The notes under the pieces are model-generated. The model was given only the letters and a program-made list of their open reading frames with translations. It did no database searches and was not told where the DNA came from. This document shows, piece by piece, positions 35,701 through 48,261 of a stretch of 64,000 nucleotides of DNA. Made by a program: the position numbers and the translations under genes. The DNA lies in the NCBI GenBank assembly GCA_947462335.1, contig OX381707.1:85805606-85869605 (forward strand), in the 5' to 3' direction. Source of the DNA: Harmothoe impar. Taxonomy: Eukaryota; Annelida; Polychaeta; Phyllodocida; Polynoidae. How positions within the stretch are numbered: the first letter of the stretch is position 1; each line of letters begins with the position of its first letter.

Positions 35701-37680
35701 CTGTCTAAGAACATTCCCCCTACCCTTGTGAATACCTCCTCCTTCCAGAATACAGGGTTAAGGATAGCAGGGTTAAGGATAGCAGGCCTCCTTGTGTATT
35801 GTATAGAGGGCAAGGGTGAAATGCAAAAAGAGGGGGGAAAAGGGGGTGAGAAGGCAGAGCCCCCAATATATTCAATAGAACTCCATACTGCATGTCTATG
35901 ATGTTGTATTTAGTCCTCATTGCTCATACAGGTAATGTTTACTTGTATTGATAGCTCATAATGCAATTGTATTCACCTGAGGAACAGTACTGACTTTGTC
36001 TTAATTATTCCATATTCAATAAATCGTTTTCTTCTCTATTGTTAGTTGTAACATATTGATATATGATGCATGCATTTATCCATTTATGAAAATCAGAAAA
36101 TTACTGGTTTATTCCACATATTTCTAGTGGTTGAAATATGGCTGACTCAAGGTGCATTTTGGCTGACTTAGGGTGAAAAGGGGCAATTCTGAATACTCTG
36201 ATAAATCATGAAATTAATTCTGTAAACTGATATATGGCATTGTAAAACATCATGAAAGTTACTGTCCAGAGCAATACCTAAAAATTGGTTCAATTCTGAA
36301 GGATATGCACAAAAAACTCTAGGAGCAGTTTGACCTGAAAGATAGCTCATGAAAAAACATGAATCAGACCGGTTGAAAGTGGTGAACCTACCCTAGCATG
36401 CAATCGGAAGAAAGAGTGATGAAGAATATATGTATGTTTGTGACCACCAAAATTCCATACATGATTTTAAAGGACATATGGATTTTACTTCATACTTTGT
36501 TATTTTTATACTGTTGTGTGAAATACATCTCTGAGCGGTACTACTATGTAAATTTGGCTTCGTCAGTACAAGCTGGCAGTACATGCACTAACAATGAGAT
36601 GAAATATGCAATACCTATATCCTGGTTTCTCTGAGACATCTTTATTGTTCCCGGAATAACAGCAAGTAGCTGATGAAATGTGTTCACTACCAATGACCCA
36701 TTTGTCACCTCCATATCTGCACTATAAACTACAGCTACCATTGTAACCACCGACTTTATCAGTCCATTCTGTTGTGACCCACATTACATATCTCAATGTG
36801 CCACCATTAGAAGTGACATCTGCATCCTGGACTTTCCATCGTGTGACTGTTGTTTGGAAAATTTATAAACTGAAATGTGATTCCTGCCACGTAACACATT
36901 GTTCACCCCTTACCTGCTCTATATTAATTGACCCAGCCAACCCTTATCTGCTGCATAAACCACAGCTAGCATTGTTACTACTGTCACTGTGGGCATAGAG
37001 TTATATCCAGCATATTGACAAATAATAGTAATGCAGAAAGCAATAGTTGTGTGTTGTAAATTCTAGCCACTTCTCCTATACTATGGAAGTCATGCATGGC
37101 CTACTAGGTACTATTTTCCATGAAAGGAGGCCGGAAATTAGATTTGAGAATTCTTCTGATGTAAGGGTTGTATAGCTTCCGATTGAGATTATAGAACAAA
37201 TACATTCTACTGCAAAATTAATATCTTTACTAACTCTCCAATGGGAGACAATTGCATAGCTCACAGGTATAATGTAATGACTGCGCCCCAAAGGTATCAT
37301 GATCATTAATCAAATAGACCAGGCAGCGTCAAAGTAGCCCCATTCTAGGACAAAACCCTCACACTGCAATAACTTCTACTTCTGCTCTATCCATTGTCAG
37401 CCTTAATGATCCTATTATGAGTCACCTGAGATGGCTTTATATCTAAACTGCCTGTATGATCTAATCATATCTCACCATGGGTGGGATATTCTGAGACAGA
37501 GCATGGACTTTAGTGAGTGGGTGGCATGTATGATGATGCTGTAAATCCCACAGTGGTCCTAGCAGAGACAGCAGTGCCTTTTTAGTGGGATAAGATCGAG
37601 ATTATTGATCTGACAACAGTATGTCATACAGTGTTGGTGTATATTGGCATCATGGGAGCAGTAGTGTATGGCCAGATGAG
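32720..37680 (+). repeat. S2 segmental duplicate, copy a
   Basis: The longest copy of the S2 family. Landmarks shared with the 52-58 kb copies are ATGTTATTGTTTTGTCCGGA with AGCCTAAACCTATAG and CTGGATAATTGGCAGCAA (32798-32990), ATTGCAGCTGGGTGATAT (33760), CAGATTTACAGTAATAACAT (35043) with ATAGCCATGTACCAACAAGA, AACCACAGCTAGCATTGTTA with GTGGGCATAGAGTTATATCC (36958-37010), AATCAAATAGACCA (37307) and CCACAGTGGTCCTAGCAGAG (37548). The 1.2-kb element at 35188-36393 is an insertion. No gene recognised. Confidence 0.7.
35188..36393 (-). mobile_element. 1.2-kb TA-flanked inverted-repeat DNA element, copy 2
   Basis: An inverted copy of 10083-11286, 1206 bp against 1204 bp. The ends are GGGTAGGTTCACC and GGTGAACCTACCC, with TA at 35186-35187 and 36394-36395. 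The interior keeps the CACCCTAAGTCAGCCA-type motifs. A small tandem duplication of GGGTTAAGGATAGCA is present at about 35755. Reading frames differ from copy 1, confirming it is non-coding. Confidence 0.85.
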
Positions 37681-38089
37681 ACAGGAAATTCTTAATTATT
37701 CAAACTGTATTTTTAATTATTTCTGCAACATGGTGAATAACTTGTCATTTTTTAACATGTCTTTCAGTTTATACAAAGGGTGAGCCATTGATGTTTTGTG
37801 AAGAGAGTATGGCAATGTAGAGACAGATTGATGGCTGTGAAAATAACAGAGTGATTCTATGATGCAGCTACCAATGATCTCTTCTATGAGCAGAAAAGTG
37901 GTCCCCAAAGAGACATGAGTGATGGGAAGGAGAGAAAATAAAAGAATCGGTTTTGCTTTCAGTATACACCATGGTGATTTGGGCAAGTTCATCAGAATGT
38001 AGTCAATTTAACTCAGATAACCCCCTTTATCACATATCCATTTTACATTGAGTATTATTTAATAAGGATCAATCTTTGTGTAATACCCC
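37681..38089. other. No gene seen
   Basis: Unique AT-rich sequence. A 91-residue minus-strand frame (37717-37992) has no recognisable domain. Confidence 0.35.
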
Positions 38090-41000
38090 TTTTTCTTTCA
38101 ATACTATCCACTTGTGCTTTTGCTCAGTCCTTGGACCTGTTCACCTTAACAAAAACCTGCTCCCCAATTTGCCTCCATGTCTCAGGATTGAGATTGATCA
38201 GTGCCCAGGCACCTTTTTAATCCCCATCTTTCAAAGTAAGCTTAGGAACCTAGGCTAGACCTTGGCACAACAAATCCCACCTGTCCCTCACAAAACTAAA
38301 GATAATTGAAAACTTCATTATTTTTCTCACTTGCCTTTCAAACTGAATTCTAAATTACAGTTGGTGCTCAGTTTAATTACCTTTGATTATCTTTTTTTTG
38401 CACAGTACTTTTCATCACTCCAAAGCCAGAGAAGATTAGTTTTTGCACTTTTTAACAGTTTCCCCTCTGCCCTCCTCACCTGTGGGAAAGAGTGTCAATG
38501 ATACTGCTTGTAGCAAGGACATACTTATGACGTTCCCCTGTTACCCAGCTTTCTGAGAAACCAGTTTTTTTTGGCATCTTGTGGCACCATGACCTTATAT
38601 CCTGCCCACAAGGGCAAACCCTCAAAAAACCCATACTGCCTTTAAAATTACTCAGCCGCACTGCACCAAAACATAAACATGTCAAAGGATAACAAGTCAT
38701 TTCCTGAAGGCACCAGTGGAAAAGGTGGACTGAAAGGCGACCGTCTTTGTGTCTTGGTTCTTACAGTGATAATGTAGTTAAAAACAGCTCAGAGTTGGAC
38801 CTACCTCTTCTAGAAGGGCTCGACTAAACTTGGGTTTAAACGGAATATATTGTCACATGAAATTACATTCTCAACGACACCAACAGTCTCAAGGATGGGG
38901 AACTGTGCAAGGTGTGGTGCTAAAATCTGTAATAGAACTGTGCAATTTCTAGAATGGCTTGCTCAAGCCTGTGTACATTCTATATGCATCCGTTTAAGTA
39001 AACGAAAACGATGCATGAGACTAGGAAGTGAATAAAGTAGTCCCTAATCAGCTCCTCTCTCGGCCATCACATCCATACAAGAATAACAGACATAGAGACA
39101 ATGTGTGAGAGTAATCACAGTGTGAGTGATATTTTTTTGCCACATCATATTGTCATGTAAATTAGTTTAAGCTGTATAGTCACATACTTGACATTGTTCA
39201 CCATCATTTATCCATCCATAAGTTTTTGTGGCAGGAGGCGAGAGATGGAATTTGATTCTTTACACCATTTTAAGGAAACATGGAATAGGAAACCGGCAAT
39301 CTCTTTGTTTGTTATCAATCAGCAAAAAACTTCCCCTCACTTGATCAGCAGTAACACCCAGTAGTGGCTGTGTTGATGGAGTAACACAGCATGACACATA
39401 GAGGTGCTCGTAGCTGCTCATACATCAGATACTGCTCACAGCTGCCTCAGCACCTAACCCTGCTGTTGTTGTTTATTTTTAAACCTGATTAAATATAGTT
39501 ATTGATTGAGTAAACTTTAAGAAGCATGAAAACCATTTTGGGTGAAAAAGATAATGGATTACTTTTTAAGCAGAATGTATGCCATAGGCAAGAATGGCCA
39601 TAACAGGACTTGTTAGTCAAGAGTCTAATATTGAGTACATCTGCTTGATAAAGTACTTTATCAGAAAGGTCTCAACGTGGAAGATTAGTGTAGATTACTG
39701 CTAATGAAGGACCCATGGATAAATCCTTTATCAAGAGGTTACCCCGAGAACAAATCCAGTATAAATTAAGTGTGTAATAAAAAGCTTTATATATCACGAG
39801 AAAAGAAAAACACATAAGAAAGCAAAAATGTTCTAGAAAGAAGTAGGTTAAACCTAGCAATTAAAATAACTTGATAAAACTAGGGCTTCAAAAAGTCACA
39901 AAGCGGGATGCCCCCTGCTTAGCTAAGAGCTGGAAAATAGGTATAAACAAATACCATCTGTTTAATAAGCCAAGCCCACCCACACCAATACCCCACTCCC
40001 ACCTGTGATTCATCATAAAAAGCCCCATGTGGCCAATATAAACACAGTTTATCTTGATGGCCAACATGCAGAGTGCTACTCATCCATACACTGGTTCTAA
40101 ATTATTGTTTGGGTACTTCAATAATATTTTTTCATGATTCGACGCCAATTGGTCCATGTTTTATGGCAGTGGTGCTAACTTGGTTGGTTAACAAATCTTC
40201 ATGCTGTTCATATTTATGTGAAGGAATGCTGTAACAGTTTAAGGATATCATGTCAGAAAAGGTGGTGTAAAAGGCTGTTGTCCTTGTGTGCTCTCTTACT
40301 GCTCTAGTTCTAACAGTGATTAGGTAGATGGTAAAGCATCAGCCTTTTTAAGTAGTTTTAAGCTGGTGTTTAACAGAAAATATTGTCACACGAAAAAGAC
40401 ACTCTCCCTAACATTAACAAACTCTCAACGACGAGTAACTTATTTGAGTGTAGTAAGCACACTCCCCACCTTAAGACGGAACTATTTTATTACACTGGGG
40501 CCCACCCACAGAGTGCTTCACGTACAGTGTCACAAATTCAAAATTGTACAATATCAACAGTCCTAGATATTCATGTCTTCCATTTTCTAGCCCCATACAT
40601 GACTTCAATTACATTTGGAGTCCCTGTAGTTTATAAAAATTCTTTTATAATTTTGGCTTAGCCTTTAAATGGCATTGTACTCCTGCCCAGCACTATTTGT
40701 TGGGTCTGAAATGAATCATCAGCACATGCAGAAGACCTCTTTCACATTGAATAAGGTAAGAGAATCCCCATGTTCATCAATGTGGAGGAAAGTGGAAAAT
40801 ATTTCCGTTGCCAACAGATCATCAAAGCAGAACTGCCATGGATGTCTTACCACAACCTAAGGGACGGAACTAATAGTTGATAAGGGTAACTGCCACTTGT
40901 GCTTGCATACAAGCATAATGACATTTATTACATTTATTGTTTCCTACAACATCCTCATATTACAAGTCAAATCTTTCATTAATTTCACAGGAAGTCATTT

Positions 41001-42570
41001 GTAACCCGCTTTTCATTCAATTATTCTTAGATGACCGGCAAATAGGGGAGAAGGTATTCAAGTAGTGGTTTGCTCTTTTTGAGAATTGAAAACTTAAATA
41101 AGATCAGAGGGGCTTACCCAATCATGACCACAATGGGCTGAGGTGACAAATAACCTGCCAACAGCATTTTACCAGTTATGCAACAAAGGGACATCTGTAG
41201 GCACCATTGTAACCATTTACCGAATGGTGAGTAAAAAAGTGGTGAGCTGAAATCCACTAGGCATAAAATACACTAAAATATATATTATCCCAAAGTGTAC
41301 TGTTTAAAACGAAGCCCACTAAACACCATGCTATTTCCTATACCCCAAAATGTCTGTCATCGTCCGGGAGGTAAAGCATAGGGCTGGAGGAAACTGTCTG
41401 TTTTGTAAAGAGTGGGTAGTGTCTATTTTTGTCACCAAGGGTTTATGGACAAGGAGTGGATACTCCTTGTAAATGGGTAGGCAGGTCAAGCACCATCTCA
41501 ATATATAACCAGACTGATTAGCTTTCTGTAACAATGACTGAGTGCAGGGATATTCAGCCCTTCCTGTGGCAAAAGCCAAAGCTCTACCTTCATAAGGGAG
41601 TGGTCATTTTTTAACAACAGGGAGGGTTGGTGGATTTGGGGGGGGAAAAAAATTTGGACCCCATGTAGGGGGGAACCAAAAAAATTGCACCCCTCAAAGG
41701 GATCGGCCGGGCTCAATTTCAACATGCCTGAGGGGGAGGACGCAAAAAAAATTTGACCTCTCCTTTGGGGGTGTTGTTAAAACATTGCCACTGCCTTAGT
41801 ACTTAGTAAAGAGATAAGTAGTGTGCATACTGTGTGAAAAAGCTTAACCAAGTCTTTTGACCAACTAACATTTAGCTTTGTAAAACACATTTTCAAAGCA
41901 TATAAAAGAACAAAAGGAAAATCGTTGAAATTTCTGAGGAATTACAGCAGACAGGCTTGAGACTTAGACATTACCACTGATGTGTGTAAAAATGCCAAAG
42001 CTAATACTACGATTGTAAGTTACAGAAAACAATATAAGAAACGGGGTGACAATAGCAAATCTACTTCAATTGCTTAACATTATTTGATAACTTACTCTAA
42101 TACAAACATATATTTAATAATTTACATTAATATCTTCAAATTTATGTTAATGTCTTCAAATTTAGACTGATAAGGCTAAATATTGTCTGGAGGTGGTTTA
42201 GTTTTTTACATGAGAATTTACAGTAATTGACGTAAAGTTTTATTTGGAAAAAGGAACTTTCTGTAACACCCTACTTACATTGTTAAACTTATATTATTTT
42301 TCTGTAACACCCCCCAGCAGTGATAGTTCTGTAAAACAAGAGCCTGGTTCACCGACTAGACAGCCACGTCCCATGTACTGAGAGCCACACTGAGACGTGT
42401 CCCACCACACTAATAACACTACAGAAAACATGCTTATCTTGCAGCTATGTGATTTTGAGAGTGAGTCTATGTGACATTTGCTTCTCTCTATCAGTTCCCA
42501 CCTACAGTAAACAGTGTGGAGAGTGTTTGCACGTGACATTTACTTGTCTCTCTTAGAATTAGTGTCCTTG
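38090..42570 (+). repeat. S3 segmental duplicates, copies b and c
   Basis: 38090-40200 follows 28.9-31.3 kb: GGCACCATGACC, AAACATAAACATGTCAAAGG, TTTGATTCTTTACACC, GCTGCTCATACATCAGATAC and CATCATAAAAAGCCCCATGT. A further copy begins at about 40240, with AGCTGGTGTTTAACAGAAAA and TATTGTCACACGAAAAAGAC (matching 29290 and 38830). Near 42300-42570, TGACATTTACTTGTCTCTCT matches 31765. 38100-38340 is shared with 61650-61900 (TCCATGTCTCAGGATTGAGA). No gene seen. Confidence 0.65.
41600..41791. mobile_element. MITE-like inverted repeat (relative at 55606)
   Basis: GTGGTCATTTTTTAACAACA (from 41600) is mirrored by TGTTGTTAAAACATTGCCAC (to 41791). The interior is rich in G-runs and A-runs. A diverged relative at 55606-55764 has the same layout and the same right-hand phrase CCACTGCCTTAG. 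No target duplication is clear. Confidence 0.5.
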
Positions 42571-43177
42571 AGGTTAGAAGACTTTCATTGATGTCACGTA
42601 GGCCTCTCACTTTCAAACAGCATCACACAAATATCAGAACTCAGTTAGGGAGAATTATTAAAAAGTCAATTCATTTTCTTCTATTATGTAGAACATAAGA
42701 AACATAATGTAAATCTTTTGAAATTTTCTTCCTCTCTATCATAGAACCTGGGCAATCATCATATATGTGCCAACAAAACCCACCAAGTTCCCCCAGTACA
42801 TCTCCTATATAATTGTTAGAGTCAATCTGAAAGGTGGTGGTGCCTATTTGTGTCAGGCAGGTGAGTGGGAGGTAGTTATGTAAGGGGTTTGGGAGGGCAT
42901 CTGGAGTACTGGCCAGGCTGGGCCATGATTGGCAGACCCTCTTAACATGTTCACCCAATATACTGCAAATCACTTCAGTGGGTGTTGGAATAGAGTAAAC
43001 AAATTGCCTTAATGACCCAATCATAAGCATTTTGATGTTTTTGGCCTAGGAGCAGGTGAGAGCATCCTCTGATAGCTTCCATTCCTTAACTGCATATAAA
43101 AACATAATAGACAATATCACATACCAAGAGCCAACAAGAGCCATCCATAACTTTATAGGGTTTCACCTATTTCTTAT
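42571..43177. other. No gene seen; left flank of the retrotransposon
   Basis: Unique sequence. A 119-residue minus-strand frame (42671-43030) has no recognisable domain. The retrotransposon tail begins at 43178. Confidence 0.35.
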
Positions 43178-43534
43178 GAGTTGAGTTGAGTTGAGTTGAA
43201 ATTCTTTTATTTAGACTCTATAAGATAGGCCCAGGGCCTGTTTGCTACATAGAGTATATGTCAATCGTCTGTATATGAAATTAAGCATTTATCACATTGT
43301 TTCTCCTGAGGGGAGCAATTAAATTGTAACAGACAGTGTGGCATGCATCATTGGCATGAGCCGTATGATACATGCAACACAGTATATTGCCACATGGTTT
43401 GTATGTGAAAATCAAGTAAGCCTTCCAAAAAAAAGAAGGGGGTTAATAAGATAAGTGTTAGTTTATTGGGGCTTGTGCCCAATTGAAGAGTTATTCCAGA
43501 GGTAACTCTGGGAGTTTAGTAAATAGAAAATAGA
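43178..43534 (-). other. Distal 3' UTR and (CAACT)n tail of the retrotransposon
   Basis: On the minus strand this ends with AATAAA (at 43206-43211) followed by four CAACT units. Simple-repeat tails are common in CR1/L2/jockey-group elements, which often lack poly-A. A further AATAAA lies upstream in GCCCCAATAAACTAACAC (near 43460). It is separated from the coding part by the nested element, and the break has AAAATAGA on both sides. Confidence 0.6.
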
Positions 43535-43607
43535 CAAGAAATGCGGTTGTTGCCGCGTAAAAAAATGCCTCAGGCATTTTTATACGCGGCAACAACCGCA
43601 ATTCTTG
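43535..43607 (-). repeat. 73-bp terminal palindrome of copy 3
   Basis: CAAGAAATGCGGTTGTTGCC opens one arm and GGCAACAACCGCAATTCTTG closes the other, around ATGCCT-C-AGGCAT. There are two or three mismatches or shifts between the arms. It is the same sequence as 13460-13532 with few changes. Confidence 0.9.
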
Positions 43608-43900
43608 CATTTGAAGGAACATAATGTCTACATGGTTGGTATATTTGTAGGGGACCCATTCAAGACACCATATAAACAGGGTGAAGGATGATATATAACT
43701 GACAGATGTGACACAACAGGGGAAAACATGCCATTACAGGGATTTAGTGTAATATACAGCCACTAGGTGGCAACCAGTGCAGCAGCACTAATAGAACCAT
43801 TGAATTCCTTTGGTCCATGTTAGGGGGGGTAGGTAGGATTATAATCAACCTCAGGAGTAGGAAATGTGTGTTGATAGGCAGATAAACAATTAGAATAGCT

Positions 43901-44934
43901 GTTGGTAGGCAACTAGCTGTCTTAGCAACAAACCAATAGAACCATTGAATTCCTCGGGTCCATGTTAGGGGGGGTAGGTAGGATTATGATCAACCCCAGG
44001 AGCATGGAAATGGGTGTTGCTAGGCAGATAAACAATTAGAATAGCTGTTGCTAGGCAACTAGCTGTCTTAGCAACAAACCAATAGAACCATTCAATTCCT
44101 TGGGTCCATGTTAGGGGGGGTAGGTACAATAATAATCAACCTCAGGAGCATGGAAATGGGTGTTGCTATGCAGATAAACAATAAGAATAACTGTTGCTAG
44201 GCAACCAGCTGTCTTAGCAACAAACCAATAGAACCATTCAATTCCTTCGGACCATGTTAGGGGGGTAGGTAGGATTATAATCAACCTCAGGAGCATGTAA
44301 ATGGGTGTTGCTAGGCAGATAAACAATGAGAATAGCCGTTGCTAGGCAACCAACTGTCTTAGCAACAAACAAATAGAACCATTGAATTCCTTGGGTCCAT
44401 GTTAGGGGGGATAGGTACGATAATAATCAACCTCAGGAGCATGGAAATTGGTGTTGCTAGGCAGATAAACAATTAGAATAGCTGTTGCTAGGCAACCAGC
44501 TGTCTAAGCAACAAACCAATAGAACCATTGAATTCCTCGCGTCTCTGTTAGGGGGGGTAGGTAGGATTATAAACAACCCCAGGAGCGTGGAAATGGGTGT
44601 TGCTAGGCAGATAAACAATAAGAATAGCTGTTGCTAGGCAACCAGCTGTCTTAGCAACAAACAAATAGAACAATTGAATTCCTGTGGTCAATGTTAGGGG
44701 GGGGAGGTATGATTATAATCAACCTCAGGAGCATGGAAATGGGTGTTGCTAGGCAGATAAACAATTAGAATAGCTGTTGCTAGGCAACCAGCTGTCTTAG
44801 CAACAAACTAATAGAACTGTTGAATCCCTTGGGTCCATGTTAGGGGGGCTAGGTATGATTATAATCAACCCCAGGAGCATGGAAATGGGTGTTGCTAGGC
44901 AGATAAACAATTAGAATAGCTGTTGCTAGGCAAC
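43901..44934 (-). promoter_or_regulatory. Eight-unit array of RFX X-box motifs
   Basis: GTTGCTAGGCAAC (the complement of GTTGCCTAGCAAC) starts at 44047, 44193, 44338, 44484, 44630, 44776 and 44922; a variant with one change is at 43901. Spacing is 145-146 bp. As in the other copies, a half-match (GTTGCTAGGCAGA) lies about 35 bp away in most units. Confidence 0.75.
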
Positions 44935-45087
44935 CAGCTGTCTTAGCAAAAAACCAATAGAACCATTGAATTCCTTGGGTCTATGTCAGGGGGTATAGGT
45001 ATGCTTATGATCAACCTCAGGATTGAAGGTTGATTAATATTAATTTTATTCATATATGCATAAATTTGTGTTGTGACACCTTAAAAC

Positions 45088-45121
45088 AAAATGGCGGCAC
45101 CCCTTAAAACAAAATGGCGGC
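45088..45121 (+). promoter_or_regulatory. Two YY1-like motifs in copy 3
   Basis: AAAATGGCGGC at 45088-45098 and 45111-45121. They lie at the position equivalent to the two GCCGCCATCTTGG motifs of copy 2, so the pair is a kept feature of the family. Confidence 0.5.
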
Positions 45122-45228
45122 ACCCGTACTGACTTCCTGTCAAATGAAAACAATATAATGCCTCAACCTGGTAGTTCGCAAGCTCACCACCAGGGCCCCT
45201 CCGGGGCCTTTCGGCCTTAAAAAATAGA

Positions 45229-45435
45229 AGGGACGGATGTTGATGTCCCGACGACACAATGTTAGTGTGTCATGGCACGATGTCAGTGTGCCAATGCAGT
45301 GTGCTAGGATGTTTGTAGCACACAGCATTATTGAGCATAATTATGAGATGTTCTTCATATCTTACCATTTGTGTTGGGGGGAGAGAGAGAGGGGAACCAC
45401 AGGACTCTTCTAGTCCTCCTAGACCGGGATGGGGA
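45229..45435 (-). other. Proximal 3' UTR of the retrotransposon
   Basis: Sequence between the reverse transcriptase stop and the nested element. It holds short imperfect repeats of the CAGTGTGCCAATGCAGTGTG type. No ORF. Confidence 0.5.
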
Positions 45436-48261
45436 CTAGGCACATTTGTCTAGAAAATGTTTTCTATTCCACCCTTGGAACTTGCTTTTTGAAACTATCT
45501 TTCTTGTGGAAATATCAAGTTCATTCCAAGTGGTGGGCAAACTGTATTCTAGGCTCTTCCTATAGAAGGGGTCTTTGGGCCATTTAACCAACAGTAGCTT
45601 ACCATCATGAGCTCTGGTCCTGATCTCCCTGTTATCAATATTTTCTGGGATAAGCGAAATATTGAAAGCAGCAGTATTTAAATGCATCTTTCTTCTGTCT
45701 TCAAGCAGGTTAACCTTGGCCTTGGCCATTAATTTACCAACATCACTCCTGTCCTCATCCATGTAAAATGCAGTTTTCAACCCCCTTTCAAAACAGCTCT
45801 GCAGCTGGGTCATTAGGGTTTTGTTGGTTATACCATACAGAACATCACCATAGTTGATGACTGGCAGAATCATTGATACTAGAACCTTAAGAGCTGACTC
45901 ATCAGTTTGTTCTGGGCGGGTCCTTCTAAATAAGTAGGTTTTGAAGTTAGCACTTTTTAGTAAGATTTTGGTGTGCTCTTTAAAATTAAGATTATTATCC
46001 AGGGTCATGCCTAAATATTGGTAGGTGTTAGTGGAAGTTAGCTTAGCATCATTAATTTTTTAATTAGGCTTCTGAGATTTTTTGAGAATAGCTTGAGGTC
46101 CAAAATGCATGACTTTAGTCTTTTTAGTGTTAAGGGATAATTTATTACTTTGACACCAGTTATGTACATGTTGCAGATCTGAGTTGATTTTTTCTTGTAA
46201 ATGGTGGGTATCCAGATTCTGCTCTATGAATAATACTGTGTCATCTGCATAGTGTTGGCTTTTCATATTTTTTAGAATTTTGTTGAGGTTGTTTATGTAT
46301 ATGATAAAGAGAAGCGGCCCCAGGATAGAGCCCTGGGGAACGCCACATGGAACAGGGTGGGGAGGAGAGGCAATACCATTAGCAAAAGTTGACTGGACTC
46401 TATCTGACAAATAATTTCTTATAAGTCTAGTTAGGTCATCATGTAGGCCTATTTTGGTTAGTTTCTTGATTAGAATATTGTGATTAATAGTGTCAAAGGC
46501 TTTTCTAAAATCTAGGAAGATGGCTGTGGTGGCTAAGCCCCTATTGGCAGCATTACATATGTTGTTAGTAAATTTAGACAGGCTATCAATGGTGGATCTG
46601 TGGCTCCTAAATCCATCTTGGGTATCTGTTAGTATATTCTGTGCAGTTAGGTGATTAGTCAGTTGCTTATGTATAATCTTTTCCATGATTTTAGTAGCTA
46701 CAGGCAGTATAGATATGGGGCGGAGGTTGTTGACATCTGAAGGGTCTCCTCCTTTGGGTAAGGGTTTGACTGTGGCTATTTCCCATTGGGTTGGGTATAG
46801 GGAAGATGAGATAGAAAGGTTGATAATGAAAGTAAACTTTTCTGGCAGTGTTAGGAGGCAGTCCTTAATTACTTGTGAGGATATATGAGGTATACCAGAT
46901 GATTTGTTAGTATTAATTTTCATGGCTAGTTTAGCGACATCTTTAACAGAGGCAGGGGTGAGCTTAAAATTACTATTAGTGGTTAGTCCATCATATGCCC
47001 AGGGTCTATTTTGGTATTTTGCCAGTTTCTCACCAATAGTGGCAAAATAGGTGTTAATATAACTAGCAACCTCAGCATTGGGTACAGGGGTATTGTTTTC
47101 CTTGTTAATCAGACTAAAACAGTTGGATATTGGCTTTGGATTGACAATAGAGTTGACTGCTCTCCAGTATTTGCGGGCATCATGTGCATTACTATCAATT
47201 AGGTTTTTGTGAAATCTATTTTTGGCAATACGACATTGGTTTTTAGTATAGTTTCTAAGGTAAATTGCTATGTTGTAATCATCAACATTAAGAGTTTTCT
47301 TGTATTTTTTCATCGCTAGGTTTTTGTCTTTGATTAAAGCCAAAAGTCCAGCATCCATCCATTTGGCTTTTGCATGATAAATGTTGAATCGTTTTAGCGG
47401 GCAATAGGCTTCCTCAGGATTAGTACAAGTATTAAAACTGTTCCAATCCTGATTTTTGAGCTCATTTGTAAAAGCAATAGGTGTGTAATCCTTATATGAG
47501 CGGCCAATAAAGCAGAGTTTTTCCTGAGGGAGTGTCATATGTTTGTGTGTGAAATAAATCATTTCGTGATCAGACAGATTTATAGTGGCAGTCCCACTTT
47601 GAGAAACATGTATTGAATTAGTCATAATCAAGTCAATAATAGTGTGATTGCCTTTAATATTAAATCTTGTGAGCTGAGTGATTAGTTGCCTGAGACCAAG
47701 ATGCGCACAAATATTCCTGACCTTTGTCTTGCTTGGGCTAAACTGCTTGAAGTCAGTGTTGAAGTCTCCCATAACATAAGATTCAGGGTACTTAGCAGCG
47801 TCAATATTGTTAAAGGCTTCAGAAAGAAGGGTGATGGCATTGGGTAAGTTGCCTCAGGGTGGTCTGTAAACATTCGCCACAACAAGCCTACGCATGTTAG
47901 GGTTTGAAATTACAACCCACTGCAATTCTAAGTCATCATTACTAATATTGAATTGTGACAACTCAGCATCAGAATAAGTTACTCCATGCTTAATATATGT
48001 AACGAGGCCACCTCCTCTACCAGCAACCTCTCTATCCAATCGTGTAATATTATATCCAGGGATATCAGTTTTATTGTTGGGGATTTTCTCAGTTAGCCAT
48101 GACTCACCAATACAAAAGTAATGGAAACCAGAATCCATAAGATATTGTCTAAAAAGATCCATATTATTATTAGCCTGTAGGCTTCTTATATTTAAATGTC
48201 CAAAATGTAGACCCTTGACCCCTCTAAGGTCAAGCGAAGGAGCGTTGTATACACATACACA
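45436..48261 (-). pseudogene. Non-LTR endonuclease-reverse transcriptase ORF (two in-frame stops)
   Basis: One frame runs from 48261 to 45436, interrupted only by TGA (47854-47856) and TAA (46060-46062). The protein starts with HLNIRSL and IGESWL motifs of an AP-like endonuclease, continues through RLDREVAGRGGG, NVYRPP, GDFN and SDH, then enters the reverse transcriptase: LRPISILP, LDFRKAFDTINH, GVPQGSILGPLLF and the catalytic YADD. A thumb and C-terminal part with YLGMTLDNNLNFKEH and INYGDVLYG follow. These motifs place it in the jockey/CR1/L2/Daphne group; I do not name the clade. It would nick target DNA and copy element RNA by target-primed reverse transcription. No ATG precedes the endonuclease in frame before 48162, so the true start is unknown. 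The frame is otherwise intact, so inactivation is fairly recent. Confidence 0.93.

Larger units (their letters stand above)
43535..45224 (-). mobile_element. X-box tandem-repeat element, copy 3, inserted in the retrotransposon 3' UTR
   Basis: The same family as 11646-13532, in reverse. The 73-bp palindrome is at 43535-43607, followed by a unique spacer, eight core repeats of about 146 bp and two AAAATGGCGGC motifs. The far end is hairpin-rich: CTGGTAGT...ACCACCAG at 45168-45193, GGCCCC-TCC-GGGGCC at 45194-45208 and GGCC-TTTC-GGCC at 45205-45216. A run of six As follows. AAAATAGA occurs directly outside both ends (43527-43534 and 45221-45228), a possible 8-bp target duplication, though the sequence is simple. 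The far-end primary sequence differs from copy 2, but its hairpin layout is kept. Confidence 0.85.

Noticed and set aside
43535..45224. Hammerhead ribozyme in the tandem-repeat element
   Set aside because: I looked for CTGATGA and GAAA core boxes in the core repeat and did not find a matching set. The GAAA loop in copy 3 alone is not enough.
46685..47202. Plus-strand ORFs opposite the reverse transcriptase
   Set aside because: Antisense shadows of the minus-strand RT frame.
47682..47885. Separate 67-aa minus-strand ORF
   Set aside because: An off-frame shadow. The real endonuclease-RT frame passes through here with one TGA.
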